Notes: generated by a model from the sequence alone, not told the origin. A stretch of 64,000 nucleotides of DNA from Nymphaea colorata (GCF_008831285.2 NC_045138.2:18943934-19007933); one strand, 5' to 3'. Shown: positions 1 through 12,460, counted from the stretch's first letter. Translations and numbers: made by a program.

Positions 1-1690
1 CACAATAGTGGTGCTAATGATCCAAACTGCATACATTTGTGTTCGCAAAAGAAAACCCCAGTTTTATGTGGGGCAACCTAAATTTTCAAAATATTACAAG
101 TAGTATTCTTTTATTTTTCAAAGTTTTTTTTTTCTTATTATGGGGTGAGGGGTGGGGGTGCCGGAAGCACATTCCGGTGCATCGCTGGAGGTATGGGAGC
201 ACAAGTACTTTTGCACCAAGCATTTCCATCAACCATTGAATTTTATTTCCCAAAAATGCAAGTCTAAATGATGTAATAATTTCTTCAATTAAAACTAGGA
301 ATGTTACTTTCTCTCCTTCTTTCTCTTTCTCTTTTGTATTTAGGGATTTCTTGTCCTCAAATTTTGTTATATATTTTCATTTTATCGGCTCTTTCTCGCT
401 CTACAAGTTGCGTAACTTAACCAAATAATGGCATAGAGTAAAAGACTTTAGAGTTGAAAGTACCGAGTTAAAATGCACCTTTAAATCTGTGAGGCAACGT
501 GTTGGACAACACCAAGTGATGTGAAAGCTACAACAACGAGGACATTTGATTGGAGCCTGTACTCTTGTTTCACTCTAAAGGGTAACCGTTGGGTGGTTTT
601 CATGTAACTAATGAAAAATAAACACCATGGGATGTGAACACATTTAAAATTAAATCTAATCCAAGTCGGACTCCAATTAAATATTTACGTAAATCCAAAT
701 ATGATGAGATACAATTTCTTAAATTTAAATCCGATCTGATTTTTGTTCCATGTTCGACTTCTTTTAAATGGCTTAACTGGATATTGATTCAAATATACGA
801 TTTATTGACATCTTTAACCAAAAAAAAAAACCCAACACATTTATGAAGGGACATTTTGAGAGAATTAAGGACAATGTGTTCTTGGTGCACAAAGAACATG
901 CACTTATTATTTCAAGAAACTTGTTATTTCAAGAAACTTGGTGTAACCTTAGATATTGTCTCCAATTCTAACAGTTAAGTGCTCGAGGTGATCAGATTAT
1001 GGTTTTTAGAGCAAGAATATGAAACCTGTTTTTTAATATGCATTCCACGAACATTTATTGTACCAACAAAAAGTTTTACTGATCATCAAACACGTCCACT
1101 CTTTCATAAACATGCATTAAGTAACCTTGAAATACTGGTGGACTATTTTATTAAACATACAAGACAAAGAGAGGTTAAAAACTCAATTCATGTTTTGAAA
1201 ATTTTCGTTTACTTACTATTTAAACTTGTAGGGGAGCCTTTACTGTTGAGTTCTAAGGCCATCAATTTAGACTGCATAAAACACATATAGGATGAAATTA
1301 AACAGAGGGAGAGGGGAGGATTCAAGCCAACTAATTTGCCTCTCAGAGAGAGATTTATTGCCCATAAGAAACGAATTGATGACAAATTTTATACCAAGCA
1401 ACTAACAAAAAGGCCAAAAACTAAAGAAAAATAACTTGATCAAAAAAGCAGAAAGAGGAAGAAAGCACTTGAAGACACATAAAGGCAAAGGCGATACACA
1501 GAGAACGAAAAAGGACGACAAGTTGGAGAAGGTAGAAAAAGGAAGATGGGGAGAGAGAGGATAACTGGGTAAAATATAATGTCGGTGAAGAATTACCTTG
1601 AAACTGTCTAAATTTAAAGATGAAAATGAATAAAACTGGAAAAGTGCTTTTCTGAGAATTCCCCAAAGGTGAGGATCATTATGAAAAAAT
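1..1690. repeat. Gene-free left flank, copy 1 of an upstream duplication
   Basis: No gene is seen. The stretch is AT-rich and matches other parts of the window block by block. Bases 1-165 match 8041-8200. Bases 210-530 match 13550-13805 and in part 8962-9075. Bases 640-840 match 14505-14690, and 860-1400 match 15205-15680. The order is the same as upstream of GNAT3, so this is the 5' flank of a duplicated GNAT unit rather than a set of independent repeats. The short reading frames here have no recognisable domain and their matching copies do not keep the same frame. Confidence 0.7.
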
Positions 1691-1695
1691 ATCAA

Positions 1696-1760
1696 CCATT
1701 AAATCGGGATGCTTGACGTTGATTGCCTGACTCGTTGAGCTCTCTCAGTCTCCCTCTCAA
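1696..1760 (+). promoter_or_regulatory. GNAT1 proximal promoter/leader with CCATTAAAT element
   Basis: CCATTAAAT at 1696-1704 lies 65 bases before the GNAT1 ATG and is followed by a CT-rich leader (CTCTCTCAGTCTCCCTCTC). The same nonamer, also followed by a pyrimidine patch, lies about 50 bases before the ATG of GNAT6, 7, 8 and 10. It may serve as a weak TATA-like core element. This is inferred from conservation only. Confidence 0.4.
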
Positions 1761-2276
1761 ATGGAGGAGAAGAAGAAGGAAGTCTGCATTACACTTCGGC
1801 CGTTCGAGCTTACAGACCTCTCGGACGTCATGGCATGGGTCGCCGACGATCGCGTAGCTCAATGGTGCCGGTTGGATGCTTTTCACAGCAGAGAGGACGC
1901 TCAGTCGTTCCTCGAGAGCTCCCTGATCGCTCACCCATGGGCTAGGCCCATCTGCCTCAGCGGCCGCCCCATCGGCCAAATGACTTTCAAGCAGGGATCT
2001 GACATCGAGCGTTGCCGGGGAGAGATCGGGTATGCATTAGCCTATGAGCACTGGGGCAAAGGCATCGCTACGGAAGCCCTCAAGATGGCCGTCAATGCGA
2101 TCTTCTGCGGGTTCCCAGAGATTCAAAGGATCGACGCTGTCGTCATCGATTGGAACGTGGGATCACAGAAGGTCCTGGAAAAGGCTGGGTTTGTTAAGGA
2201 GGGGCTGCTGAGGAAGTATCGTCTTAAGAAGGGGGAGACTTTAGATATGTTTGTTTATAGTATTCTCGCTTCATGA
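1761..2276 (+). CDS. GNAT1: RimJ/RimL-type N-acetyltransferase, conserved subgroup
   Basis: Intronless gene of 171 residues, the normal length for the small plant GNAT proteins of the Acetyltransf_3 (RimJ/RimL-like) family; Arabidopsis relatives, from memory, are At2g32020/At2g32030 and At3g22560. The fold would move an acetyl group from acetyl-CoA to an amino group; the substrate is unknown. Seen in the protein: LRPFELTDLSDVMAW at the N-terminus (residues 12-26), the GEIGY strand (87-91), the acetyl-CoA pyrophosphate loop HWGKGIAT (97-104), and motif B NVGSQKVLEKAGF (132-144). There is no signal peptide or membrane segment, so the protein is probably cytosolic or nuclear. It is the most divergent copy, with CRLDAF where others have CRWDAY and AHPWARPIC where others have PHEWCRAIC. 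The next family member is 8.6 kb away and inverted. Confidence 0.9.
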   Translation: MEEKKKEVCITLRPFELTDLSDVMAWVADDRVAQWCRLDAFHSREDAQSFLESSLIAHPWARPICLSGRPIGQMTFKQGSDIERCRGEIGYALAYEHWGKGIATEALKMAVNAIFCGFPEIQRIDAVVIDWNVGSQKVLEKAGFVKEGLLRKYRLKKGETLDMFVYSILAS

Positions 2277-4380
2277 TGCCGTTGCTCAGTAGACATAATC
2301 AGCGATAGAAGCTATTTTCTTTTAGTTTTCTCGTAGACATATAAGATGTCCCGGTCTGTTTCGCGGAATGCTTAGTATGGATGTGTCATTTTTCTTCAGT
2401 TATTACTGTTGATATAAAAATTTACTATTGGCTTTCAAAATTTTGCAAAGGCTTTGATTTTATAGAAAGACTTTTGGGTGGATTGGTAACAAGGATACTT
2501 TGCATGAATCTACTTTAAAATTACACCAAATTTATGAAACAATAGTTCTACTATCCGATGAACCTACAACAACAATTGTGGCATATTCATAGACATTCAC
2601 AAAATTTTTCTACTGCTAAACGACCCCTTTAGGTACCGTTTCATTGCTGCAAGGACAATGCATGTGAAGGGGCTGCCTTTGGCATGAATGTACATGAGAG
2701 GCCTTTGTTTTTGCCTTTATTGACTTCTATTCCGTGATACCCTGTAATTAGTCTTATGAGGAGATCCATTCCCTTAATTAATTCAGATATGGAATGGTGT
2801 TCAGAATTTTCTTTTGTACAGTGTGGTGGTCTAGTGCCTCTCTGTATCTTCTTTCTTTGTATTTTAAGGTTAAGGAGGTCTTTCCTCCCTGCAAATTTGC
2901 TTGGAAAATCCTCCATAAACAATTTTTGAGGTGTCAAGTTTGACAAATCCGAGATTTGATTTCTCATTGTTTAGTTTCGGGATTAATTTTATTTATGATT
3001 TTAGAAAGGATTTCTTTTTGTGATTTTATAAACGAGGGCTATATATTTTATGGAAACTGTCAAATAGAACATTAAGTGAATTTCTGTTAGTGCTGCACTT
3101 TTTTTTATTACCAAGTACGTTTCCTTAACAAATCAATTACCAAGTCATAAAAATAAAACGAAAATCAATATCTGGTTAAGTTGTTGGCTTCTAAGAAACT
3201 TTTACAAAAGACATTCACATTTTATTGATGTAACAGAGACGAAAAGTTGTTTGATCAGGTCTGGATGTTGTGTACTTTGAAGATGAAGAACTGGTACTAC
3301 ACATGCTAATCATTGCATCTCTATGTCAAAATACAATTGCAAAACTTTGGCAATATTTTTCTTCAAACACGTATTTTGATAATCAAATTGGACTAAGAAA
3401 TTCTAGTAAGTGTTTCTTCTGGGTAGTAAGAGTTTTCTTCCGGGTTCAAGGAGAGAGAGAGAGAGAGAGAGATCTAATAAGAGTTCTCTTCTGCGTTTAA
3501 AGTAGCGAAGAAAAGGCTTTCATTCATAGCACTAGCTACAAACAGATTTTGCGTTCATTAATGCTCATGATAGCCTTCCTTGTCACACGGTATTGAATTG
3601 TTGGATCTACCAGAGAAGGCTTTCAGATGATGATGTAGAAAGACTAGTTGTCGCACCTTTGAATTCAACTGGTAATTGATTTGCTATTACGCATATCGCT
3701 ACAATATTACTGGCTTTCGATAGATGCACCGACCCAAAATAAAATTGAAGTATCTTCACAGCGTGCCATCATTCCAGTTGTACAAGAAGAGCTCATTTCA
3801 GATAAATAGGTAATACATTTTTCGGGAAACATGCGGATAAAGCCACTAGTAGCAAATAGTTGTTAAGATATGCATTTTATTCACTGGTCAAGATGTCCAT
3901 TTCAAATAAAAATTTAGCATCATAGAAATGCCATAAGAACTTTTATATGGTATTTAATGCAATAGTGATATCTTGTGGTGGTCTCTACAGTAGATAGGAT
4001 ATTGCATTACTGTAGCAGAAACTCAAGAGTGATGGTCACAATGAGATCCAAAAATGGGTGAACTTATGCCCTTCATAAATTTTATGAATATAAAGAAAGC
4101 AATGAGCATTGGAAGCAACCAAAAAGAGCTCGGCAGCTTAGTATTTATTATATTTGTTCTTAAATGATGGAAATCGACTTTTTTTTTTTGTTTCTAAGGT
4201 CCAACACAAATCATCCTGTGACTGGACCCGTTGGTTGCTTAAGGTGTACTGGAATTGCATTTCCTTTTTGCAAATTGGATGGGAAAACGGCATTTTTTCA
4301 TGTCATTTTTGTGCAAACCCCCATTATAAATGCTCACTCTGATAAAGAAAACCATAACATGGACATGTAAGCAACACCAA

Positions 4381-4560
4381 CAGCAGAAAATGGACATGTA
4401 ACCATAAGATGGACATGTACACTAAGTTGAAGTTATGATAGAGTCAGAAATTGACACGTAACGGTAAAATGGACATGTACACTAAGTTGAAGTTATGATG
4501 GAGTTAGAAATGGACATGTAACCATAAAATGGACATGTACACTAAGTTGAAGTTACGACT
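4381..4560. repeat. 60-bp minisatellite, three copies
   Basis: Three consecutive 60-base units share ATGGACATGTACACTAAG TT-type cores with a period of exactly 60 bases (cores at about 4409, 4469 and 4529). They differ by only a few substitutions each. A partial, more degenerate ATGGACATGTAA unit precedes them at about 4359-4390. Confidence 0.85.
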
Positions 4561-4635
4561 TCCAGAAATTGAAAAAATAAAGAAGGAACTAAAGGCACTA
4601 ACCTTTTCCCATCTTTACTGACCAACTACGTCACA

Positions 4636-5100
4636 GGTATGGGTATAAGTGTTGGTATGGGTCTCGATACGGGTATGGGTGTGGAGCACTTCAAAAAATT
4701 TGGATATGGGGAAATGACCATATATATATATATATATATAAAACATGGATTTTAAACAAACAAAACAATTGCATAAATTTCTATTAAAAGAAAACTAAGT
4801 TCCAGAAAAATCCCCAAAACAATTGCCAGTCGCTAGAAAACCTTACTAGAAAATCATGCTGAATAGGTGGGAGTTAGACCAAGAGAACATAAACTGCCGT
4901 TTAGTTTCTGTCAGATCATTTTTATATACGCGATTGTTTAAACAAAAAAAACTTAATTACTGGACAAAATCGACTTGGTCAACTTTGACCGAATTCATAA
5001 AAAGATGGATAGGGCCATGGGTGCGGTAACCACACCAGTGACAGGTTTGACCGTGTTCAAGCCGTGCCCAAGGGCATACCCATACCCATACCCATACCTG
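4636..5100. repeat. Possible non-autonomous element with GTATGGGTA-rich inverted flanks
   Basis: The left edge (4636-4683) carries repeated GTATGGGT words, and the right edge (5065-5096) carries CATACCCATACCCATACC, the reverse complement. About 400 bases of AT-rich sequence separate them, including a TA run at 4721-4740. The edges are degenerate and I could not fix a target duplication, so the element class is open. Confidence 0.3.
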
Positions 5101-8040
5101 GGTCGACATTGGTATCTCACCCAAATAAAAGTAACCGTGTTATATAGCTGATCAACCGAATTATGGAGATAATATTTACAAAATATAACCAGATTTATAG
5201 GAAAACATGGCGTTCTCTTTCGCTTGCTTTCTGGCAAGTGCATATACTGATAGGTGGAAGCATTTTAAAGTGGCATTTCCATTTAAAGAATACTTTAAAT
5301 TTTATCTTTCAGAAAATGTAAATTCAAACGATGTGTTATAACCGACGTATCAGCTTGAACCTAGAGTTCCATTACTAAATATTACCAAGATCACTTAGAG
5401 ATACACAAAAGGCACAGCTTAGATCAACAAGAAGCCACAGCACTTCCCATGAATTCAAGTACAAGTTAAAAACCTCAAAATCAGATTTCTTGTCTCTCTT
5501 TCTGGGAACCTATTGTTAACTCCAGTTGTTGCAGTTGAACTATGACGTGCCTTTGAGGAATTTACCAGCTTAGCCAGCTCGAACTCCGATCAATTAGCCC
5601 GAACTCAGCTTGATAGACGGTGATGGAACTTGATCTCGACTCATCAAGCTCGTCTAACTGGTTCAGCTTCTGAAGAGGTGTGGCTTCTTCATGCTACAGA
5701 ATGACAGCGGAGTCGAGGAGGCCAGATGGGAGCAGAGATGTAGACTAGAGACCTCTAATGTTCTACAGAGAAGAGAAAAATAAAAATCAGTTTGACAGAT
5801 CAAGGGTTTCAGCTTTCAGAAATCTCTCGATCAAGGGTTTCTGAAAAGCTCAGAACCCTTGAGCTCGAGCGAGGGTTTTTGAGAATCCCGCAATTAATGA
5901 CCATTCCCTATTCCATCAAGACTCCTCAAGTGTTGCAAATGATGCCTTCCAAGGCTTCCTTAACAAGTCGGCCAGTGAAGGAGTATAAAGAGGACTTGAT
6001 CCTTGACCATTGTGGGCTGCATGCCTTGTAGGCTGCCAATGGGGTCATCGCCTTTAGGGCTGTTCAACGTGTCAAGCTAATTCATGCTCGACTCAAACTC
6101 ACTCGATAAACTTGACTTTGAATTCGAGCTTGAGTTAAGAAATGAACAAGACAACCTAAACGAGTCGAGCTCGAGTTAAGTGGGCTCAGTTCGGTTAAGC
6201 TCTAGAAAGAAAATATATAAAATAAGTTTCATGAATTATCAAAAAAAGTAGATTGCTCAAATAGTTTTGCATGTACCTCTTTCTATAATACAATATTTTT
6301 TTAATGAAATGCTTGGCTCGCCTCAAGCCAATCTTCGGCTTGAGCTTAATCAAGTCGAATCGAGCCAAGTACGAGTTTCTTTCAGAAGACAGTTGAGCCG
6401 AGTTAGAGCTTAATCAACTCGTGTGGCCAGTCATAATAAGCATTTCCTTGATATTTTCATTATTAATGCTAAAAAATCTTATGTTCTTATAAGTTATAAC
6501 AAAATGCTCCCTCCGGCATGTGACTATAGCTTAATCAATGAAAATACAGTTCAATTTTTATCTTCTCATTCCCAACAGCCATTCTCCAATACATTTCCAT
6601 ATAACAGTTTTTAATACAACAGGGATAGATCTCTCTTAGTACATATCCAGTTAACTCGTTACTTCATATATCCAGTTAACTCGTTACTTCATATGGCAGA
6701 TATAACAATTAACCATACCAATGATCACCTGCTACAAACTTACGTTCTTACACTATTCCAACAGTAAGCTTATCAATTCCAAAACAACTAGGGATAGACC
6801 AAACACAATCTGCATTAACATTCGATTTTAGAAACTGCCATAATGTCAAACATCAGATTTAATTTATCAATAACTTAATTATTCAATAATATGCAATACA
6901 CTGGCCTATAAATGATGTGCTCACTTCAAATGCAAATTCATAAAGTGCATCCAATCTATTAACATCCCTATTAGGAAGGGCCTTAACTTTTTTTAGGGAA
7001 AAAAAAAACATGCAGAAAAACATGAGCTTCCATTGGCTCCTCTGATTGCATACAAGTCCTTTCATGTGAAGCCCCTCAAAGACACTTAAACACAGGTTTT
7101 GGAAATGGTGAATAGAGTCATCGGTACCTACTCATTAATGTCATATGATACATTATGATGATGGTTAAGGGACAAAGAAGTGTAAAATAATACTATATGA
7201 TCAAAATGGTCATCACCTTTTCCTCTCAACTATGCATCATGAGGGATTGAACATCTAGTTGATAACTTGATTTGGAACGTCATTCGCAACCAAATAATGT
7301 CTAAAAACATGCCAAATATCCACAAAAAAATGTACACAACAAAATACGACTGGATCCAAATGAACACCGGGCCGATCCACGCACAACTCGCTTCCACTTC
7401 AGGTCACATCCTCAACCCGGGCCAAGCTCATTGCCTTTCTCATGTTTTAAACAAATCCAGTAAAAAAAAATGAATACACTCTGAAGTGGCCATGGTATAT
7501 CAGTTTTCATCAGTGACGTAGCCACATTGTGGTTGGTGTGGGCTGTTGCCCACACTAGCCTCTTAAAAGTTTTTTATGTTGAAATAGAAATTTTAAATAT
7601 TTATTGTTATATGTATGTAAATAAGAGCCCCACTGAATTTGAGTTTGTTTAAACAACAAGTGCCCCTCCATATAAATCATACAATTATTTACATCGATCG
7701 GGGGCTTAGGATCCCGTCGCTCCAGTTAGGGCCCATTTAGGGTAGGCATTGCATGCACGGGGCCACGCAAAGTTAGTACGATATGACGAGTGCAGTACTT
7801 AGATTTGTTAGTTTTGGTTAAGCTTTACTTTTTTTTTTTTATTTATGGCTGGGGATGTCAACAGACCAATTTAGACAGGATCCAAACTAGCGGCTCCAAT
7901 TTTTTAACCGTAAGAAACTTGTACTGGTGATACGAATTTGGTGTGGCACTGCACGTACGTTGGAGTCATAGCAATGTGATGTTGAGACACTATAATGCCA
8001 TCTTTGATGGGCTGGTGGGGGCAGTGGCCCACCCAACGAA

Positions 8041-8200
8041 CAAATAGTGGCACTAATTATCCAAACCCCATACATTTGGGTTCTCAAAAGAAAACCCCAA
8101 TTTTATGTGGGGCAAGCTACATTTTTCAAAATATTACAAGTAGTATATTTTTATTTTTCAAAGTTTTTTTTTTCTTTTTATGGGGTGAGGGGTAGGTCTG
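8041..8200. repeat. Duplicate of window bases 1-165
   Basis: Starting at CAAATAGTGGCACTAATTAT, this block aligns with the first 165 bases of the window through the shared T-run and TATGGGGTGAGGGGT. About nine in ten positions agree by eye. It has no coding content. Confidence 0.75.
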
Positions 8201-8475
8201 TAGGTAAGCCTGGGCACGGCACTGGGCCGGGCCACCACCGGGTACCTTACTTGGCCCGATTCGAACCTGAAAAAACAAAACACGAGGTGACCCGATCCGT
8301 TATGGAGTGAGCCAGATAAGCTTAGAGTCTAATAATTAAATTTTTTTTTAATTTTTAATTAATTTATGTATATATATTTACAACATTTTATTACAATTAA
8401 TTATTTTTATGTATTATTTTATATTTAAAAATATTTTTTTAATACAATCGGGCTTAGATCTTTCGAGTGAGGGCT

Positions 8476-8662
8476 AAGCCCGAGCCCGAGTTTTAGATGT
8501 CGGGAAGGCCTGAGCTCGACTCATTATCTGGCTGGCCAAACCGGGCAGCGTCGGCTCAATGCCCAGGCTTAAGCCCGAGTTTTAGATGTCGGGCAGGCCT
8601 GAGCTCGACTCATTATCGGGCTGGCCAAACCGGGCAGGGTCGGCTCAATGCCCAGGCTTAGG
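8476..8662. repeat. 89-bp tandem duplication in GGGCC-rich repeat
   Basis: Two near-identical units in tandem, each with AGCCCGAGTTTTAGATGTC and CAATGCCCAGGCTTA, begin 89 bases apart (TTTTAGATGT at 8491 and 8580). They sit at the right edge of a GGGCCGGGCC-type degenerate repeat starting near 8210. Related text recurs at 39236-39330, 44430-44470 and 48747-48835. Confidence 0.75.
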
Positions 8663-10334
8663 TGCATGAAGTTGGTAACATACACAAGGATGTCTAATAA
8701 CTAAAATGTCTCCGTTAAAATAAAAAAAAGAAAACTTTTAATGGGACAAAAAAGAAAAACAAAGCAGCCAACTAAAACTTCTACCACTAAACGGTTTTGT
8801 GGTCCACGAATTGCACAATCATCAATATGATTCATCACAAAAATATTTTTGATTATTAAAAAAAAAACTTTTTGTAAGAAAAAAAAATTAATAAACATTA
8901 AGTGATTACCAAAATGTTTCCCTTTTAACGGTTGCGTGCACCTAACGGCACACGCAACTCCGGCGTGGCTTAAAAGACTTTTGAAGTTGAAAAGTACTTA
9001 CGAGTTAAAATTTACCTTTTAACATGCCAGGCAACCAAGGACAACACCACGTGAAAGCTGGGACAGCGGAACAAGACATGTGATCCAATGACGCCTTCAC
9101 ACTCATTGTACAAAGCAAGTGTAGCATTATTGAGCTAGCAACTGTTTGCATGACAAAAATCTGTGAGACAAACCAATTAAGCTCGTATACCTGGAATAGT
9201 TGATCTTATTTATGGTTCGAAATGATGGATAAACAAGCTAGAAGTTATAGATTAGGGTAAGGTTCATGCATGGGCGCAGTTAGAAATTTGTTTTCAGGAA
9301 ACTCTAAACATATTTTTAACAAATTTTAAATTGGTTGGAGGAAAATGACCCAAGTCTCGTAGGGTTATCTTATATAACTGGACCTAGATTCATGCAAATT
9401 CAACCATTAATCTAGGGTTCAGTGAGGCGTATGCCCTCTAGAGCTCTCACCTATCCACTATCTAGTTTGATAGGCCGGTTTTTGTTGGCATTCTCTACAA
9501 ACTAGTTCTCTGCAAATTCATTTGAGCATTTGCATCTAGGGGGGGAAAAAAAAGAGGATGGGTTTGAGTATTTTAGAAATTTTTAATAAAAAAATATATA
9601 ATCAAGCGAAATATTTTAATCATTACACAATCGTAGTGCACAAGTGTGCATCCAATGTTTTGTGCTGACCAACGTTGGGATTTCAGCAGGATAAAAGCGC
9701 TGCATAGGCTAAGACATCGGAAGGAAACCAACGACCCTAATGAGAGGCAGATGCCCCTTTCATTCCCGTCACCTACGGTATTCCGATGGGCAGGATTTTG
9801 TTTTGCAAAATTATTCAGTTTAGTTGCTTATAGGACGCGCCACCACATATCTTTCCATGCCATATGGGGTAGAGAGAGAAACCGAATAAGCTGTTATTGT
9901 TTTACTAGGCACCAACACAGTTCTAAACTCTTAGTTCTTTCCCTTATGGAAAAAAGTATATTGACTTCAATCACATTTCAAGTAAGTGTTTACATAATTT
10001 TTTTTTTCCCAAAGAAATGAGTAACCCAGTGGACACATCTGAGATCCCCAAATGCTCGGGAGTTCATCTATTCAATCATTTTCCTTCTTTTTATTGCTGG
10101 ATATCCGGCAAAGCCACGGCACGTGTAGGTCTTTTGTCAAACGACATAATCGGGCGCTGCGTTTGGTTATGTTTTAATTACAACCAATAAAACAAACAAC
10201 ATCCCATTCACATATATATTTCATTGAAAACCAAGTGAAACCATGGAAGCTGCTGCGGGATTATTTAACGATGAAACGGATCTTGCAAAGATGGGATAGA
10301 ATGGGACGAAAAATTGGAGCTTTTTCCTTGGAAA

Positions 10335-10870
10335 TCAGATTGAATGCCGTAACGATTTTCTTATCCTTTTAGGGCGAAGATTTGCTTCAATCCCTCCTGG
10401 GAGTTTGACTGGAGAAAGAGCTGAAATAGAGGCCTTTCTTTGCAGGGGTTGGAGGTCAAAACGTTTTATTGTGCACTCTCTACTTTCTTTCTTATCAAGT
10501 CGCACACAAATATACACCCATGAAAAAGAGAGAGAGTCGTTGTATTTTTAATAATGAAGTGTATTTTTTTTTTTTAGATAAGTTGAAACTCTAAGAAGCA
10601 TCTAGAGTGCTGGCTGCCATCCATCAAGAAGCATAAAATAGAGCAAAACCTTCAATAGAACACTCAAATACTGAATAATGGATTAAAAAAGAACAGGAAG
10701 ACAAAGCTCATGGGCTTCTCGCTAGAGCATTTGGTCAGCTCATGCAAGATCTAGAGAGTTAACTGGTTTCCTGCACTCGAACAAAGCTTCATAGAGATTT
10801 ACAGTGTCTATGGCCATAAATGCCATTCGGTGCATTGTTCTGGTGTCCTATAATGGTGTTGCATCCATGA
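10335..10870. other. 3' flank of GNAT2, no gene
   Basis: No gene is supported. The part next to GNAT2 (10790-10870), read on the minus strand, matches the 3' flanks of GNAT7 and GNAT10 (the TTCCGGATTTGATC...CACCATTAT block). This fixes the flank as belonging to the inverted gene. Confidence 0.5.
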
Positions 10871-11437
10871 TCAAATCCGGAAGGTTGATGTAAGGTTGGC
10901 CATGCATGGTTGAATTTCTTCAGAAAGAATACTGAACATGGCCAAATCCCAGACCCTACCCTTCACAACCACGTACCTTTTGAGGATCCCCTCCCTGAGA
11001 AATCCACATTTCTCCAATACCCTGATGGATCCCCTATTTTCCAGGATGACCATCGCCTGGATACGCTCTAAACCTGGAAATTCCCGGAAGACGGCTGGAA
11101 CAGCCAGCCTCACGGCCGAGCTGGCCACGCCCTTTCCCCAGTAGCCGTGGGCGACCTCGTACTTGAGCCGTCCGCAGCACCGGTCGGCGCCCTCGCCGAT
11201 CGTGATGCAGATGCATCCGACCGGCCGGCCGGCGACGCAGATGGCGCGACACCACTCGTGGGAGATGGCGAAGTCCCGGATGAAGGCCACCGCCTCGTCG
11301 CAGGAGGTGTAAGCGTCCCACCGGCTGAACTCCGCCACACGAGGGTCTCCCTTCCACACCATGACGTCGTCGGCGTCCTCGATTTCGAAGGGGCGGAGGG
11401 AGATAGATAGCGCCCTGGTGCCTGCCACCTCTGTCAT
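10871..11437 (-). CDS. GNAT2: inverted N-acetyltransferase with a C-terminal extension
   Basis: Intronless, 188 residues when started at the ATG at 11437, which aligns with the starts of the paralogs; the open frame runs 62 codons further upstream without similarity. Motifs: ISLRPFEIEDADDVMVW (12-28), GRLKYEVAH (89-97), YWGKGVAS (99-106), and NRGSIRVLEKCGF (134-146). GRLKY is intermediate between GEIGY of GNAT1/3/4 and GLLKY of GNAT5-10, while YWGKG is still the ancestral form. The last 11 residues (CMANLTSTFRI) are extra. Sister genes stop after EEIQP, but a few additional bases here remove that stop and translate former 3' UTR. It is the only family member on the minus strand, and its 3' flank matches GNAT7/10, so it probably belongs to the stem of the derived group. 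Confidence 0.85.
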   Translation of the reverse strand: MTEVAGTRALSISLRPFEIEDADDVMVWKGDPRVAEFSRWDAYTSCDEAVAFIRDFAISHEWCRAICVAGRPVGCICITIGEGADRCCGRLKYEVAHGYWGKGVASSAVRLAVPAVFREFPGLERIQAMVILENRGSIRVLEKCGFLREGILKRYVVVKGRVWDLAMFSILSEEIQPCMANLTSTFRI

Positions 11438-12099
11438 CTTCTTCAATACAGCGCGCGCTGGAGCGAGAGATTCAATGGCAGTCTTATTACTTATAATCGT
11501 GTAAGGTGGAACAATGGTATGGTGTGCGCCGTTTTTTGCTGATAAAGCTAAGAAAAGAAAACTTGTACTGAAAACATGAAAGAAATTACATTGAACGATG
11601 GGTACAGAATCTTGGCGATTCAAATTTAATCGCTCGATTTTTTAGCCGATTCGATATTAAATCGTCCGATTTTCTATGCACCTTGAATCGAATCGATAGA
11701 AGACCGACTCGATCCAAGCCGGCTGATTTATGCCGATTCACACCGACATTGATGACAGGATTTGATGTCTTCCTCGCTAAACTCGTAAAAAATTTCTGTT
11801 AAAATCACGGCTTCATATAAAACTCTTCTAAAACTGACAAATAAATTAAAATCATAACCCTTTTTAATAATATCTTCCCCCGTTCACCCAGTTTGTTAAA
11901 TGCCATTTAGATCTGTCTCTAATTTTTTTTTTTCAATAAAATAAACTCAAGCGTCCACTAATCGGATCCGATCATGAGTTCGGATCACCTGATTACTTGA
12001 TTTATGGTCCACGATGTATCACTTAGCCTGTAATGCTTGTTGGAACACTCCAAATCATTGAGAGGACACAGTGAGGGTTGGCTAGGGATGTCAAATGAT
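11438..12099. other. GNAT2 upstream region, no gene
   Basis: GNAT2 is transcribed away from this stretch. CGATTCGATT-rich degenerate text lies at 11620-11760. I see no clear TATA box within 100 bases of the GNAT2 start, and no gene. Confidence 0.4.
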
Positions 12100-12460
12100 C
12101 ATATATTCTTAATTATATTCGTTTTTTCGGATATTCACATATTCATATTCAAATTCAAATAAAAAAAGGTCATATCTGAATCTGAATTCTAAATCTGATT
12201 TTACAATCCGAATCGATTTTTATATTTATATCCGAATTCAAATTTTGAATCAAATTTCACCAATTTTCAAAATTTAATAGCATTAGATATATGATCTTTG
12301 TTTAAAAAAATCCAATCCTAACCCGTGTCTAATCCGATCAGATATTTATGTATATTCGAATCTGATCGGATGTCATTTATTAAATCTGAATTCGATCAAA
12401 TTTCTTTATCAGATATTAATTTTTTTTTCATATCCGATTCAAATCGGATATATACCAACA
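12100..12460. repeat. Degenerate ATCCGAAT/CGGAT-rich repeat, copy 1
   Basis: The stretch consists of imperfect words such as ATCCGAATC, CGATCGGAT and GATTCAAATCGGATAT on an AT-rich background. It resembles the block at 13255-13505, including the shared TCATTTATTAAATC core. It is a non-coding repeat and its class is not known to me. Confidence 0.6.

Larger units (their letters stand above)
2277..10334. other. Gene-free spacer between GNAT1 and GNAT2 with repeats
   Basis: About 8 kb with no supportable gene. It holds a GA microsatellite (3449-3471), a 60-bp minisatellite (4381-4560), inverted GTATGGGTA-rich flanks (4636-4683 and 5065-5100), GAGCTCGA-rich degenerate sequence (5570-6420), a duplicate of window bases 1-165 (8041-8200), GGGCC-rich text with an 89-bp tandem repeat (8210-8665), and a further upstream-duplication piece (8962-9075). 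Short reading frames, including a 124-codon one at 9646-10020, show no domain, codon bias or start context. Confidence 0.6.

Noticed and set aside
4381-4560. CRISPR-like array
   Set aside because: The three units are directly adjacent with no unique spacers, in plant DNA. It is a minisatellite.
9646-10020. 124-codon plus-strand frame
   Set aside because: No domain, no promoter, and no copy elsewhere in the window.
11438-11623. 62-codon N-terminal extension of GNAT2
   Set aside because: No similarity to paralogs; the ATG at 11437 aligns with the family start.
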